Assembly (NCBI GenBank): GCA_937958105.1
Contig: CALFXJ010000021.1
Span: 154,301 to 218,300, forward strand
Source of the DNA: an uncultured Cellvibrio sp.
Lineage (GTDB): Bacteria; Pseudomonadota; Gammaproteobacteria; Pseudomonadales; Cellvibrionaceae
Length of the DNA stretch: 64,000 nt
Direction of reading: 5' to 3'
The translations under genes and the position numbers were made by a program. How positions within the stretch are numbered: position 1 is the first letter of the stretch; every line of letters starts with the position of its first letter. The notes under the pieces are model-generated. The model searched no databases. It had not been told where the DNA came from and saw only the letters and a list, made by a program, of their open reading frames with translations. Positions 1 to 8,356 of the stretch are shown in pieces.

Positions 1-990
1 GTAACGTGCTTCTACAGCTTCATTTACGCGTTGCTGCAGCTCAGATGGCGCGCTTGATGAGTCAGCTGCGGAAGCCGGATCTGCCGCCGGCGCTGCTGCA
101 CCGGCTTCGCTCAGCTCCGCCACCCAGCTTTTAAATTCCAATTCTGTAAAAAGCGCGAGCAATCGCTGATTATCCGGCTGGCCGATATGGATCGACTCCG
201 GTGTCACCGCTAACGGAACATCGGTCTTGATGGTCGCCAGCTGGTAGGACAGGTAGGCTTGATCGCGATGCTCCACCAGTTTTTCAGGCATCTTCTTCGC
301 GCCGCGAAAGTCCAGGCTGCGCACCGCTTCAAGGTCGGCGTATATGGCATCAAGCCCTCCCAGGCCCTGAATCAAACCGAGCGCGGTCTTCTCACCCACT
401 CCCGGCACCCCGGGGATGTTGTCCACCTTGTCGCCCATCAGAGCAAGGAAGTCGATCATCCGCTCCGGCCCGAAGCCGTATTTTTCTTTAACAGCGGCTA
501 CATCCAGATAGCTTTCCGTCATAGTGTTAACCAGGTGGACATGCTCACACACCAGCTGCGCCATATCCTTGTCGCCCGTTGAGATAACAACTGGATGGGC
601 TTTCTCCGCAGCCTGTCGCGCGAGAGTACCGATGACGTCATCCGCCTCCACCCCTTCAACAACCAGCAGCGGCAGCCCCATCGCCGTCACAATGTCATAG
701 ATAGGTTGAACCTGCGGGCGCAGATCGTCCGGCATTGGGGGCCGGTTCGCTTTATAAGCAGCAAAAAGATCATCGCGAAAGGTCTTTCCTTTCGCATCGA
801 AGACGACTGCGATGGGGCTCTGGGGATAGTCTTTGCGCAGGCGGCGCAACATATTGATCACGCCTTTTACCGCCCCGGTCGGCTGCCCCTTGGAATTGGT
901 CAGGGGTGGCAGCGCATGGTAGGCGCGGTACAAATAAGAGGAGCCGTCGACCAGCACCAGAGGGGCTACAGGGAATTCTTTCTGGACCAT
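1..990 (-). CDS. polA: DNA polymerase I, N-terminal part (cut by window edge)
   Basis: Translating the minus strand from ATG at 988-990 gives an uninterrupted frame of 330 codons to base 1. It starts [20 protein letters not shown] and contains the 5'-3' exonuclease (FEN-like) signatures: the acidic VDGSS near residue 15, [31 protein letters not shown] and the helix-hairpin-helix region [18 protein letters not shown]. This domain removes RNA primers and damaged strands ahead of the polymerase in lagging-strand and repair synthesis. An Ala/Ser/Pro-rich linker near base 60-110 follows it. The 3'-5' exonuclease-like and polymerase domains lie beyond the left edge. The ribosome site is weak (GGATG about 6 nt upstream). 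Family identification is secure; only completeness is unknown. Confidence 0.96.
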   Translation of the reverse strand, partial: MVQKEFPVAPLVLVDGSSYLYRAYHALPPLTNSKGQPTGAVKGVINMLRRLRKDYPQSPIAVVFDAKGKTFRDDLFAAYKANRPPMPDDLRPQVQPIYDIVTAMGLPLLVVEGVEADDVIGTLARQAAEKAHPVVISTGDKDMAQLVCEHVHLVNTMTESYLDVAAVKEKYGFGPERMIDFLALMGDKVDNIPGVPGVGEKTALGLIQGLGGLDAIYADLEAVRSLDFRGAKKMPEKLVEHRDQAYLSYQLATIKTDVPLAVTPESIHIGQPDNQRLLALFTELEFKSWVAELSEAGAAAPAADPASAADSSSAPSELQQRVNEAVEARY

Positions 991-1405
991 GAATCATCCA
1001 TCTTTTATGTGCAGGAGAAGTTTCTGCCCCCAAGAGGCAGGCTTAAATGAAGAAACGCAGGATACACGAAACACCCCGCTGGTTGCCCCACTCGCCCTCT
1101 TCCAGTCACGCACTAAGGCAACATCTGGCGTAAATTTCATTTTATCCACGCTATTTTCCTTCGACTAACTTGGCCCAGGCAAAGTGTTACCTTGTGTTAC
1201 TGCATGCCATACCTGACAAAAAACCTGCAAAAACGCCCGTAACCACCGGTATTCCTTCACAAAATAGTCATGAACCCTAAATTATTCTGAAATACCACTA
1301 GCGGAAAATAATAAATGTGTTACTATGGGTAACATCAAGTAACAAAACGCAGGTTGAGCCGGGAATACCTGTTCGCCTAAGGCAAACATCCCACGGAGGA
1401 CGAAA
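991..1405. promoter_or_regulatory. Divergent intergenic region with TGTTAC repeats
   Basis: This 415-base gap separates polA (leftward) from the small secreted protein (rightward). TGTTAC occurs as direct repeats 10 bases apart at 1185-1190 and 1195-1200. A 17-base palindrome TGTTACTATGGGTAACA lies at 1318-1334, followed by a further GTAACA half-site at 1339-1344. A second near-palindrome (19 bases, one mismatched pair) spans 1370-1388, just before the strong GGAGG ribosome site of the next gene. I read these as operator-like elements; the cognate regulator is unknown. No gene is seen here. Confidence 0.45.
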
Positions 1406-1669
1406 ATGAAAAAACTACTTTTTATCGCTGCAGCGCTGTTATTCGCTACTAATGTACTGGCTGATGACGCTGGAGCTTACTCTAACCTGACTATTGCAGC
1501 GGCCCAGACTGGCAGCACACTGAGCTGGACTCTGGAGAAGGCTGAAACTGCTGTTGAGCAACGCCACACTGACATCCTGGCGGAAAAGACTGACGCATTG
1601 AATGAAAAGCTGAATGCTAAGCTGGAAAAAAGTCTGGAAGAAAAATTCAACAGCCAACTGAATTTCTGA
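1406..1669 (+). CDS. Small secreted helical protein, unknown function
   Basis: This 87-residue protein has a clear Sec signal peptide (MKKLLFIAAALLFATNVLA, likely cut after the ALA near residue 19). The mature part is about 68 residues with no cysteine. Its C-terminal half is dense in Lys, Glu, Leu and Ala in heptad-like spacing (for example LNEKLNAKLEKSLEEK), which predicts an amphipathic or coiled-coil helix. The ribosome site GGAGG is strong and well spaced, and a good intrinsic terminator follows at 1725-1778, so it looks like an abundantly made single-gene transcript. I do not recognise a family. The export signal and terminator make it a credible gene despite its size. Confidence 0.75.
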   Translation: MKKLLFIAAALLFATNVLADDAGAYSNLTIAAAQTGSTLSWTLEKAETAVEQRHTDILAEKTDALNEKLNAKLEKSLEEKFNSQLNF

Positions 1670-1724
1670 TTTTCTTCCGGTTCGCTTCTCGAGCCGGATA
1701 ATTAATTTTTTCTCCTCGTGATTA

Positions 1725-1778
1725 AACCCTGTGTCGACACTTATTTCGTTTAGTGTCAAAAACACAGGGTTCTTTTTT
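1725..1778 (+). terminator. Intrinsic terminator after small secreted protein
   Basis: AACCCTGTGT (1725-1734) pairs perfectly with ACACAGGGTT (1762-1771). An inner GACAC/GTGTC stem (1736-1740 with 1753-1757) extends it, and CTTTTTT follows. This is a textbook Rho-independent terminator on the plus strand. Confidence 0.9.
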
Positions 1779-1949
1779 ATCCATATCACAATTTTGATAT
1801 TTAATGCTCATTAAGTGAGCTACCGCCCTGAAAGTTTTTTCCCTTCACCTACACTGTGAGCAACTCCTTCATCGAGGCATCGTAAGAAAGGACGATGTAC
1901 TTGTTCCGGATGACCGCTAATCAGCTTTTTGAATAGCCAAGGAATATTT

Positions 1950-2234
1950 ATGGACACTCTGATTTTCTCGCAGTCTGCCATCTTCCGCTTACAGCAACTG
2001 GGTAGCCATTACTACCATTACAGTGGCGTAAGGTACAGGCTCGCGACGCAGGAAGGTATTCTTGATCTATTAAGAAACGCTGCGCTGGCGCGGGACGCGG
2101 GTGTAAGAGATTCTTATGATGCTTTTGTGACGGAATTAAATAAGGATCAGATTGAATCCTTATCCGCGCGCGGCGTCACCCTGCGTTTACCGTTGCATTT
2201 CTCCCGCAACCGAGCCATTCGCCAAGCAAGCTGA
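1950..2234 (+). CDS. Small conserved protein, unknown; paralogue of the 5621-5902 gene
   Basis: The protein is 94 residues from ATG 1950, which has AAGGA 6-10 bases upstream; an in-frame TTG at 1929 lies upstream of that ribosome site and is rejected. It begins MDTLIFSQSAIFRLQQLGSH and shares a clear pattern with the protein at 5621-5902: TLIFSQ at the start, LQQL near residue 15, YYH.G.R.RL in the middle, GI.DLL near residue 40, and Y.AF..ELN..Q...L...GV towards the end. There is no signal peptide or membrane segment; it looks small, soluble and largely helical. Its stop overlaps the 3' end of the convergent znuA by about 48 bases. I cannot name the family. Having paralogues on both flanks of the zinc cluster is the main clue. 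Confidence 0.75.
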   Translation: MDTLIFSQSAIFRLQQLGSHYYHYSGVRYRLATQEGILDLLRNAALARDAGVRDSYDAFVTELNKDQIESLSARGVTLRLPLHFSRNRAIRQAS

Positions 2235-3122
2235 AAAAGCTTGCGCCATCTTCTCCAATAGCTGTTGATAGGACGCGACATCTTCTTCACCAATTGGGTC
2301 AAGAACTGCGACGTTTAATTCGAGTTCTGCTGCCAGATCTTTCGCTATACGCATGTCGTAATAAGGTTCGGTAAAAAGACACAAAGCCTGGTTTTTTAAT
2401 TTTTTTCGCAGGTCATATAAATGTTTTGCACCGGGGCGGCGCTCCGGTGTGAAGGTAACGTAGGCTAATTGTTCCAGATCATAGCGCTCTACAAAATGAA
2501 GATATCCTTCATGATAAACCGCAAATCCTTTGTGCCTTACCGGTGCCAGTGTCGTCGCCAGTCGCTGATCCAACCCGGTAACAGCCTGTGAAAAATGATC
2601 AGCATTTTCGGCGTAAAAAGCGGCTGAGTCGGGATCTATCTCGCCAAACTTTTCCGCCAGTGCCCGGGCAATAACAATCGCGTTGCGTGGATCAAGCCAG
2701 ACATGGGGATCGTGGCCGTGGTGGTGGCCTGCACCATCAGCATGAGCATGTGGTTCTTCTTCCGGCCAGTTCATCCCGGGCAGCTCATACACAGTCAGGC
2801 GCTTGCTGGCTGCAATGTTATTCAAGGGACGCTGCAGAAATACTTCCAGTTCCGGCCCCACCCACAACACAACATCCGCCTGCTGCAAGCGGCGCACATC
2901 CGATACCCGCAGAGGATAGTCATGGGGTGATGCTTTGATCGGGAGCAATGTCTCGACAGTCGCTTTACCGCCTGCAACTTCGTTCGCGATCAAGGCTAAC
3001 GGCTTGATGCTGGCTAATACTTTAACTTCCGCCGCACCAGCCTGGGAAAGCAGGATGAGCGCAAGCAATACGAGACATCTGAGAACAGGGGCTGAGCCAG
3101 TAAGTGACATAGAAGACGCCAT
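2187..3122 (-). CDS. znuA: Zinc ABC transporter, periplasmic zinc-binding protein
   Basis: ZnuA captures Zn(II) in the periplasm and passes it to ZnuBC. The frame has a hydrophobic signal (CLVLLALILLSQAGAAEV), then VLASIKPLALIANEV, the metal ligand region IKASPHDYPLR (His), a His-rich loop HAHADGAGHHHGHDPHVWLD, YHEGYLHF (His) and a C-terminal DPIGEE acidic ligand region, all typical of cluster-9 metal-binding proteins. An in-frame ATG at 3170 sits on the edge of the candidate Zur operator, so the start is more likely ATG 3122 (311 residues) or 3110; no Shine-Dalgarno decides between them. It is divergent from zur-znuCB and is probably repressed by Zur through the site at 3155-3169. Its 3' end overlaps the convergent small gene. 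Confidence 0.93.
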   Translation of the reverse strand: MASSMSLTGSAPVLRCLVLLALILLSQAGAAEVKVLASIKPLALIANEVAGGKATVETLLPIKASPHDYPLRVSDVRRLQQADVVLWVGPELEVFLQRPLNNIAASKRLTVYELPGMNWPEEEPHAHADGAGHHHGHDPHVWLDPRNAIVIARALAEKFGEIDPDSAAFYAENADHFSQAVTGLDQRLATTLAPVRHKGFAVYHEGYLHFVERYDLEQLAYVTFTPERRPGAKHLYDLRKKLKNQALCLFTEPYYDMRIAKDLAAELELNVAVLDPIGEEDVASYQQLLEKMAQAFSACLANGSVAGEMQR

Positions 3123-3154
3123 GGGAGGAATTGAAGACCGGTAGTTCCGCGGAC

Positions 3155-3169
3155 TGTTATAGAGTAACA
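3155..3169. promoter_or_regulatory. Candidate Zur operator between znuA and zur
   Basis: TGTTATAGAGTAACA is a 15-base palindrome with perfect TGTTA/TAACA arms. It resembles the AT-rich GTTAT..ATAAC Zur boxes known from gammaproteobacteria. It lies 33 bases before the znuA start and 38 before the zur start, in the only gap between the divergent arms, so it could control both. Assignment rests on position and similarity to the published consensus. Confidence 0.7.
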
Positions 3170-3207
3170 TACTTGTTATTGCCAGCTCACCGGAAACTTG
3201 TCCCGCT

Positions 3208-3714
3208 ATGGAAAAAACACCCCTGGCCTACAGCCATCACAACCATAACCACTGCATCAAAGACGCCATGGTTTCCGCGCGCCAGTTGTGTGAGAGTCGC
3301 GGGGTGCGCCTGACCGCTTTGCGTGAGCAGGTCCTCGAGCTGATCTGGCAGAATCACAAACCGCTTGGCGCCTACACCTTGATGGACATGCTGGCTTCCG
3401 CTTCTACCCGACGCGTAGCTCCGCCCACGGTTTACCGTGCACTGGACTTTCTTCTCGAACAAGGACTGGTCCATCGGATCAATGGTTTAAATGCCTTTAT
3501 CGGCTGCCCATCTCCGGGCACCAAACATCAGAGTCATTTCCTGATTTGCCGCATCTGCGATACGGCGGTGGAGCTGGATAACCAGAAGCTGAACCAGGAT
3601 ATCCAATCCTCGGCTAAGGCGGCAGGCTTTGTCATGGAGACCCACTCACTGGAGGTCATGGGCGTGTGCCCTGCCTGCATTGGCAACTTACCCAAAGAAG
3701 GGCGTCTATCGTGA
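3208..3714 (+). CDS. zur: Zinc uptake regulator, Fur family
   Basis: This 168-residue Fur-family repressor senses zinc and controls zinc uptake genes. The N-terminal winged helix includes [14 protein letters not shown] and the recognition region [19 protein letters not shown]. The dimerisation/metal domain carries [17 protein letters not shown] and a C-terminal CPAC, giving the two CxxC pairs of the structural zinc site, and the His cluster expected for the sensory site. The extreme N-terminus is itself His-rich (YSHHNHNHC). It is divergent from znuA and its stop overlaps the znuC GTG start by 4 bases (GTGA), so it is translationally coupled to znuCB. Absence of iron-uptake neighbours and presence of znu genes favour Zur over Fur. 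Confidence 0.94.
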   Translation: MEKTPLAYSHHNHNHCIKDAMVSARQLCESRGVRLTALREQVLELIWQNHKPLGAYTLMDMLASASTRRVAPPTVYRALDFLLEQGLVHRINGLNAFIGCPSPGTKHQSHFLICRICDTAVELDNQKLNQDIQSSAKAAGFVMETHSLEVMGVCPACIGNLPKEGRLS

Positions 3715-4484
3715 GTGAAGCGTTAATCCAGGCGCGGGGTGTCGGTGTGCGACGGAATGGCCGGTACCTGGTTAAAAATGCAGACCTGACGCTGGAAGAA
3801 GGCAAGATCCTGACCCTGATTGGTCCGAACGGAGCGGGCAAGACGACGCTTGTCCGCAGTATTCTGGGGTTAATCAGGATCGATGAAGGGAGCATCGACC
3901 GCCGCCCCTATCTCCGTATCGGCTATATGCCGCAGAAGTTGCACCTAGATGCAAGCCTGCCTTTAACCGTAGCCCGTTTTCTGAGGCTGGGCGGCACGCC
4001 AAAGGTTGATCTGCCGGAAATTCTGAGGCTGACCGGTATCACTCAGCTGCAGCAGACGCCCATGCAATCACTGTCAGGCGGTGAAACCCAGCGGGTGCTT
4101 CTAGCACGGGCGTTGCTGCGCGATCCGCAGCTGCTGGTACTGGACGAACCGGTGCAAGGGGTCGACGTGACGGGACAGTCCGCGCTGTATGCCTTGATCA
4201 ATGAGATTCGGAAACAGCGGCAGTGCGGCGTGCTGATGGTATCCCACGATCTGCATCTGGTGATGGCGACGACCGACACCGTGGTGTGCCTGAACCAGCA
4301 TGTCTGTTGTCACGGCCATCCCGAGAAAGTCACCAGTGATCCTGCCTACCTGGCGCTGTTTGGCGACTCACCAAAACCCCAGGTGGCTATTTACACCCAT
4401 CATCATGATCACCATCACGACGCCCATGGCAATATCGTGACCCATCACCACAATGGCGAGTGCGAGCACGACCACCATGCCTGA
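3711..4484 (+). CDS. znuC: Zinc ABC transporter ATP-binding protein
   Basis: ZnuC is the ATPase of the zinc importer. All ABC motifs are present: Walker [10 protein letters not shown] (about residue 40), Q-loop in GYMPQKLH, signature LSGGETQRV, Walker B LLVLDEP and the switch His in VSHDLH. The GTG start at 3711 overlaps the zur stop and follows AAGAAGG; an in-frame ATG at 3666 is well inside zur and is less likely. This gives 257 residues. The last 35 residues form a His-rich tail ([12 protein letters not shown], then [14 protein letters not shown]), which could bind zinc on the cytoplasmic side. The coding end overlaps znuB by 8 bases. Confidence 0.95.
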   Translation: MSEALIQARGVGVRRNGRYLVKNADLTLEEGKILTLIGPNGAGKTTLVRSILGLIRIDEGSIDRRPYLRIGYMPQKLHLDASLPLTVARFLRLGGTPKVDLPEILRLTGITQLQQTPMQSLSGGETQRVLLARALLRDPQLLVLDEPVQGVDVTGQSALYALINEIRKQRQCGVLMVSHDLHLVMATTDTVVCLNQHVCCHGHPEKVTSDPAYLALFGDSPKPQVAIYTHHHDHHHDAHGNIVTHHHNGECEHDHHA

Positions 4485-5262
4485 TTTTTTACTCTTTGCA
4501 TTACTTTCCGGCCTTGGCGTTGCTCTGGTGGCGGGTCCGCTGGGTTCATTTGCTGTGTGGCGGCGAATGGCCTACTTTGGCGACACCTTGGCTCACTCTG
4601 CCCTGCTGGGCGTGACCTTCGGCTTCCTGCTCAATATCAACCTAAACCTGGCCGTAGCCCTGGGTTGCCTGTTGCTGGCATTGATCCTGGTGGCTTTGCA
4701 GCAGAACCGCTTCCTCGCTACCGATACCCTGCTGGGTATCCTGTCCCACTCCACTCTGGCGCTGGGACTGGTCACGATCAGTTTATTCAGCGAAAGCCGC
4801 ATCGACCTTCTCTCCTACTTGTTCGGGGATATTCTTTCGGCCAATTTGACGGATGTAGTGACGGTCTGGCTGGTAGCACTGGCGGTCCTGGCTGCGTTGG
4901 CGCGGCTGTGGCGGGCTTTGCTCGCCATCACGGTCCACGAAGAACTGGCGCAGGTAGAAGGCGTAGCGGTAACGGCGGTAAGGACGGCATTGATGCTGCT
5001 CATGGCTCTTGTTATCGCCATCGCCATGAAGATCGTCGGAGTTTTGCTGATCACTGCACTGCTGATTATCCCCGCCGCTGCAGCACGCCGCCTGACCCAC
5101 ACGCCGGAATCCATGGCAGTAACAGCCAGCGCGCTTGGCTGTCTTTCCGTGTGCGCAGGTCTCGCCGCTTCGTTTTTCTGGGACACACCGGCCGGCCCAT
5201 CCATCGTGTTGGCTGCCACCTGTTTTTTTATTCTCACCTTAGCTAAACAGCGAACAGCTTAG
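4477..5262 (+). CDS. znuB: Zinc ABC transporter permease
   Basis: ZnuB is the inner-membrane channel subunit of the zinc importer (ABC-3 family). The start is ATG 4477, inside the last codons of znuC; the protein [20 protein letters not shown]... has 261 residues, typical of the family. Eight or so hydrophobic segments are visible. The conserved coupling stretch [16 protein letters not shown] and the [18 protein letters not shown] motif are both present. It is the last gene of zur-znuC-znuB. A gap of about 100 bases separates it from the next small gene, so co-transcription with that gene is possible but not shown. Confidence 0.95.
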   Translation: MPDFLLFALLSGLGVALVAGPLGSFAVWRRMAYFGDTLAHSALLGVTFGFLLNINLNLAVALGCLLLALILVALQQNRFLATDTLLGILSHSTLALGLVTISLFSESRIDLLSYLFGDILSANLTDVVTVWLVALAVLAALARLWRALLAITVHEELAQVEGVAVTAVRTALMLLMALVIAIAMKIVGVLLITALLIIPAAAARRLTHTPESMAVTASALGCLSVCAGLAASFFWDTPAGPSIVLAATCFFILTLAKQRTA

Positions 5263-5368
5263 TGCTTTTACCCTGTAGGCAATATCTCACATAATCTTCC
5301 GTCGATAGCTACTGGTTTTCAACAGGGGTTTGTTGCAGACTGCCTGTACATTCACGCGCAGAGGGACC

Positions 5369-5593
5369 ATGCACATGGCCGTACTGAATATTGGTAATGA
5401 AGCCATCAACAGCGAAGAGATCGCTATCAAGATCCAGTCTGATATCACATTTCTAGCCGACCGGCTGAAATTGCTGGAGCAGCAACGCAATCCTAATCCG
5501 GTTGTAGTGCAGACTTACAAGAACATGCTGGAGAGCCGTAAGGCTGTTTTGGAGTGGTTGTTACAGGACGATAAGAAAGTCAGTAACGGCTGA
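5369..5593 (+). CDS. Small helical protein, unknown function
   Basis: ATG 5369 (after AGAGGGACC) gives 74 residues beginning MHMAVLNIGNEAINSEEIAI; an in-frame TTG at 5330 lacks a ribosome site. The protein is hydrophilic, without signal peptide or cysteines, and mostly predicted helix, with IAIKIQSDITFLADRLKLLE and KNMLESRKAVLEWLLQ suggesting a helical hairpin. It lies 27 bases upstream of the next small gene on the same strand, so the two probably form a bicistron downstream of znuB. I recognise no family. Reading-frame integrity and spacing support a real gene. Confidence 0.68.
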   Translation: MHMAVLNIGNEAINSEEIAIKIQSDITFLADRLKLLEQQRNPNPVVVQTYKNMLESRKAVLEWLLQDDKKVSNG

Positions 5594-5620
5594 AGCTTGC
5601 CCTGCCCGGGGAAGATTGTT

Positions 5621-5902
5621 ATGGCCACGTTGATTTTTTCCCAAGCTGCTGTATTTCACCTTCAACAACTTGCTAATCATCTCTATTACCACACCGGCAA
5701 ACGTCACAGACTCTCTACGACGCAAGGCATTATTGACTTGTTGATCGCTGGAGGAGAATCCCATGCACCGGATGTGAAGCGCTGCTATGCAGCCTTTGCG
5801 ATGGAGCTGAATAAGCGACAGCTGGATGCGCTCGCTACTCAGGGCGTGATAATTGACCCCACCGATATCCTCCATCCGAAATCCGCGCGACAGGGCGGCT
5901 GA
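5621..5902 (+). CDS. Small conserved protein, unknown; paralogue of the 1950-2234 gene
   Basis: ATG 5621 is preceded by GGGGAAG and gives 93 residues: MATLIFSQAAVFHLQQLANH and onward. It aligns end to end with the protein at 1950-2234 (shared TLIFSQ, LQQL, YYH.GKRHRL, GIIDLL, Y.AF..ELN..Q, GV), differing mainly in the C-terminal tail. The in-frame TTG at 5597 overlaps the preceding gene closely and lacks a ribosome site. The protein looks soluble and helical. The two members bracket the znu cluster, one at each end, which suggests an old duplication or a rearrangement. Function is unknown. Confidence 0.76.
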   Translation: MATLIFSQAAVFHLQQLANHLYYHTGKRHRLSTTQGIIDLLIAGGESHAPDVKRCYAAFAMELNKRQLDALATQGVIIDPTDILHPKSARQGG

Positions 5903-5959
5903 TATTAATCACTGATTATTTTTTTGCGCCGGAGTTAATCAAACGGCGGGAGTTTCTGT

Positions 5960-5990
5960 GCCGGAAGCCTGAGGCCAAGCCTCCGGCAAT
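5960..5990 (+). terminator. Possible terminator of the small-gene pair
   Basis: GCCGGAAGCCT (5960-5970) pairs with AGCCTCCGGC (5978-5987) with one mismatch, followed by AATTTTATTTATT. The stem is imperfect but the position between convergent genes fits a plus-strand terminator. Confidence 0.5.
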
Positions 5991-5995
5991 TTTAT

Positions 5996-6568
5996 TTATT
6001 TGTTCGCCACAACGTAGTTAGCAACGTCCTGAGCTACCTCTGTCAGCATTGCGTTCGACGCAATACCAAAGGCATCCGAGTAAGCTCCCGCTTTACGCAT
6101 AAAGCCGGGGTTGCTTAGTTGCTTACCGGTTTTTGCCTCTTCAAATGAAGTATCGAGGATTACCACGGAACTTCCTGCCATGGCACCCGCCCAGAAACGG
6201 GCTGCTCCGCCGATAAATTTAATTTGCTTGACCAGCGGCTTAACCAGCAGAACATCGCGGTCACCCCCCTGGGAGAAATCCATCGCTGCTACTTCTTCTG
6301 CTGTTTTTACCTCGACATTATGAAATAGCGCAGCAAAACGCTGAGCCAGAACCTCATCAATTTTGTTTACGGCTTTGATATTGGCTCCCTGATTTGCGTA
6401 GGGTTTGGCAATCGCGGATTTTACCAGAATTACTTTTTTGTACTCGTCGAGATTAACAGCAGCGCGAGTTACTTTTGATGGCTCTTCAGTAATTTTGGTA
6501 GCACATCCACTCGCCAACAGGGCGACGAGAAATAGGGAAGATAAGCGAAGGGCAGAAGTAATAGACAT
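5996..6568 (-). CDS. Putative DUF4410-like outer-membrane lipoprotein
   Basis: This 190-residue protein starts MSITSALRLSSLFLVALLAS with a lipobox LLASGC, so it is a predicted lipoprotein with Cys 22 as the modified residue. The mature part has an alternating beta/alpha pattern: an early strand (KKVILVKSAIAKPY), a helix with RFAALFHNVEV, then VLLVKPLVKQIKF and a Gly/Ala-rich GGAARFWAGAMAGSSVVILD strand pair, ending in a helix. This layout resembles DUF4410 lipoproteins of unknown function; the assignment is from memory of the pattern and is tentative. It sits alone between the small-gene pair (convergent) and the cytochrome oxidase block (same strand, 131-base gap). Confidence 0.8.
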   Translation of the reverse strand: MSITSALRLSSLFLVALLASGCATKITEEPSKVTRAAVNLDEYKKVILVKSAIAKPYANQGANIKAVNKIDEVLAQRFAALFHNVEVKTAEEVAAMDFSQGGDRDVLLVKPLVKQIKFIGGAARFWAGAMAGSSVVILDTSFEEAKTGKQLSNPGFMRKAGAYSDAFGIASNAMLTEVAQDVANYVVANK

Positions 6569-6699
6569 TCAAATTTCCTTGTATGTAGTTTATCGAAGCA
6601 TCCCCTTCTTGTTGAACGGGACGCCATGAGATTATAACAAGCAAGGAATAAATGCCAGTTCGAATCGCTCTTTCTGTTGACTGTTCTTTCTATCAATCG

Positions 6700-7383
6700 C
6701 TACTTCAATCGGTAGTTAAAGCCGCGCACAACCGAGGTGTAAGTCAGGTTTAATTTTTCATTTGAGAAGGGTGGCTTTATGAAGCCGTGGTAATCGCCCA
6801 TGGGATTGATTAAAACAATGTTGCCGCTGTGATCAACGGTGTAATCATCACCTTGGGTCACCTTGGCGAAGGCTACGTTGAGTTCATTGGCAAAGCGACG
6901 CAACGTCAGGAACTCACCGGTTACACCGATAAAATCCTTATCAAAGGCTGCAACGTATTCGCTCAGAACTTCCGGTGTGTCCCGGCTTGGGTCAAGGCTT
7001 ACCAGAATCACCTGCGTATCCTGGGCGATATCCGCTGGCAGAGTCGGCATCAGGCGGCTGAGATCCAGCATAGTCATTGGGCAGATATCTGGACAGTGCG
7101 TAAAGCCGAAGAACAACAATGACCATTTACCCTGTAGACTTTCGCGGGTGAACGGTTGACCGCGATTGTCTATCAGTTCCATATCGGTGAATCGACGAGG
7201 CGTATCAAATACGATGACATCCTGCGCCCGCAACTCGTCCTGATTCAGAATCCGCGGCTTGGTTACCTTATGAACAATCAAGCCAATAATCGTCGCAACG
7301 ATCAGCAACAGCACGATAACGGTGTTGCGTATACCGCGCTGACGGCTGGCCAGATCAAACTCTACGTCTGTTGTATCACTCAC
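6700..7383 (-). CDS. SCO1/SenC family copper chaperone for cytochrome oxidase
   Basis: This 227-residue protein has an N-terminal transmembrane anchor (TVIVLLLIVATIIGLIV, about residues 21-38) and a periplasmic thioredoxin fold. It carries the copper-binding CxxxC in FGFTHCPDICPMTML and the distal His in DYTVDHSGNIVLI, as required for delivering copper to the CuA site of oxidase subunit II. The start is GTG at 7381-7383 with AGGTGAG just upstream. It is the last gene of the oxidase maturation block and starts 11 bases after the cyoE stop, so it is almost certainly co-transcribed. Confidence 0.94.
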   Translation of the reverse strand: MSDTTDVEFDLASRQRGIRNTVIVLLLIVATIIGLIVHKVTKPRILNQDELRAQDVIVFDTPRRFTDMELIDNRGQPFTRESLQGKWSLLFFGFTHCPDICPMTMLDLSRLMPTLPADIAQDTQVILVSLDPSRDTPEVLSEYVAAFDKDFIGVTGEFLTLRRFANELNVAFAKVTQGDDYTVDHSGNIVLINPMGDYHGFIKPPFSNEKLNLTYTSVVRGFNYRLK

Positions 7384-7394
7384 GCGCTCACCTG

Positions 7395-8327
7395 CTATAA
7401 AACAAATTCAAGATGCTGTGGCATTGGCAGCAGATAGTGATCGAGCAACATGATCACAAACAATGCCATGAGATAAATAATCGAATATTTAAAAGTATCC
7501 ATGCCCACCGAAGGTTTTTTGCTGAAGATCATCGCCAGCGCCCAATAAAGGAATCCCGCACCCAATACCAGCGCTCCAAGCAGGTACAGCCAGTTAAACA
7601 TGCCAGTAACGTACGGCAATACCGTTACGATAATCATAATGATGGTATACAGAAGGATGTGCAGCTTGGTATAGGCCTCACCGTGCGTAACCGGCAGCAT
7701 GGGAATATCCGCTTTTGCATATTCATCCTTGCGATGAACCGCCAGTGCCCAGAAATGGGGTGGCGTCCAGGCGAAGATAATCAACACTAAAAGTAATGCG
7801 TGTCCGTGAATCTCACCGGTGACTGCAGTCCAGCCGAGCAAGGGTGGCGCTGCGCCGGCAAGTCCGCCAATGACAATATTTTGCGGCGTTGCGCGCTTTA
7901 GAAACAGCGTATAGATAACCGCGTAACCCAGCAGCGAAGCAAGCGTTAAGACTGCCGTCAGGGTATTGATAAATACCACCAGCAACACCATCCCCAAGGT
8001 ACCGATGAGCAGCGCAAAGAGCGCCGCCTGCATCGGATCAACCCGGCCTTTGGCTACCGGACGATTGAACGTTCTCGCCATCTTCTGATCAATGTGGCGA
8101 TCCACCAGATGATTGACGGCTGCCGCTGAACCCGCGCAAAGAGCGATGCCGAGATTTCCGATAATCAACACATGCAAGGGAACCATGCCCGGTACAGCAA
8201 GGAACATTCCGATCAGGGAAGTCAGGATCATCAGCATAACGACGCGCGGCTTGCATAACTCGTAGTAGTCACGCCAGCTGGCGGACGCCATTGCATTAAC
8301 GGTTTGGCTTTCGGGAACTTCGCTCAT
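7395..8327 (-). CDS. cyoE: Protoheme IX farnesyltransferase (heme O synthase)
   Basis: This UbiA-family prenyltransferase attaches a farnesyl group to heme b to make heme O, the precursor of heme A. It has 310 residues and about nine membrane segments. The aspartate-rich substrate motif [15 protein letters not shown] is present near residue 75, as is the second conserved loop [17 protein letters not shown]. The ribosome site is GGGGGAAG ahead of ATG 8327. It lies 29 bases after ctaA on the same strand; the pair convert heme b to heme A for CoxA. It could equally be called ctaB. Confidence 0.96.
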   Translation of the reverse strand: MSEVPESQTVNAMASASWRDYYELCKPRVVMLMILTSLIGMFLAVPGMVPLHVLIIGNLGIALCAGSAAAVNHLVDRHIDQKMARTFNRPVAKGRVDPMQAALFALLIGTLGMVLLVVFINTLTAVLTLASLLGYAVIYTLFLKRATPQNIVIGGLAGAAPPLLGWTAVTGEIHGHALLLVLIIFAWTPPHFWALAVHRKDEYAKADIPMLPVTHGEAYTKLHILLYTIIMIIVTVLPYVTGMFNWLYLLGALVLGAGFLYWALAMIFSKKPSVGMDTFKYSIIYLMALFVIMLLDHYLLPMPQHLEFVL

Positions 8328-8356
8328 TTTACTTCCCCCTGCTTTCTAAAATCCGA

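Noticed and set aside
4385..4480. CAC/CAT-rich tract considered as a DNA repeat
   Set aside because: Explained by the His-rich tail of ZnuC; not a tandem repeat at the DNA level.
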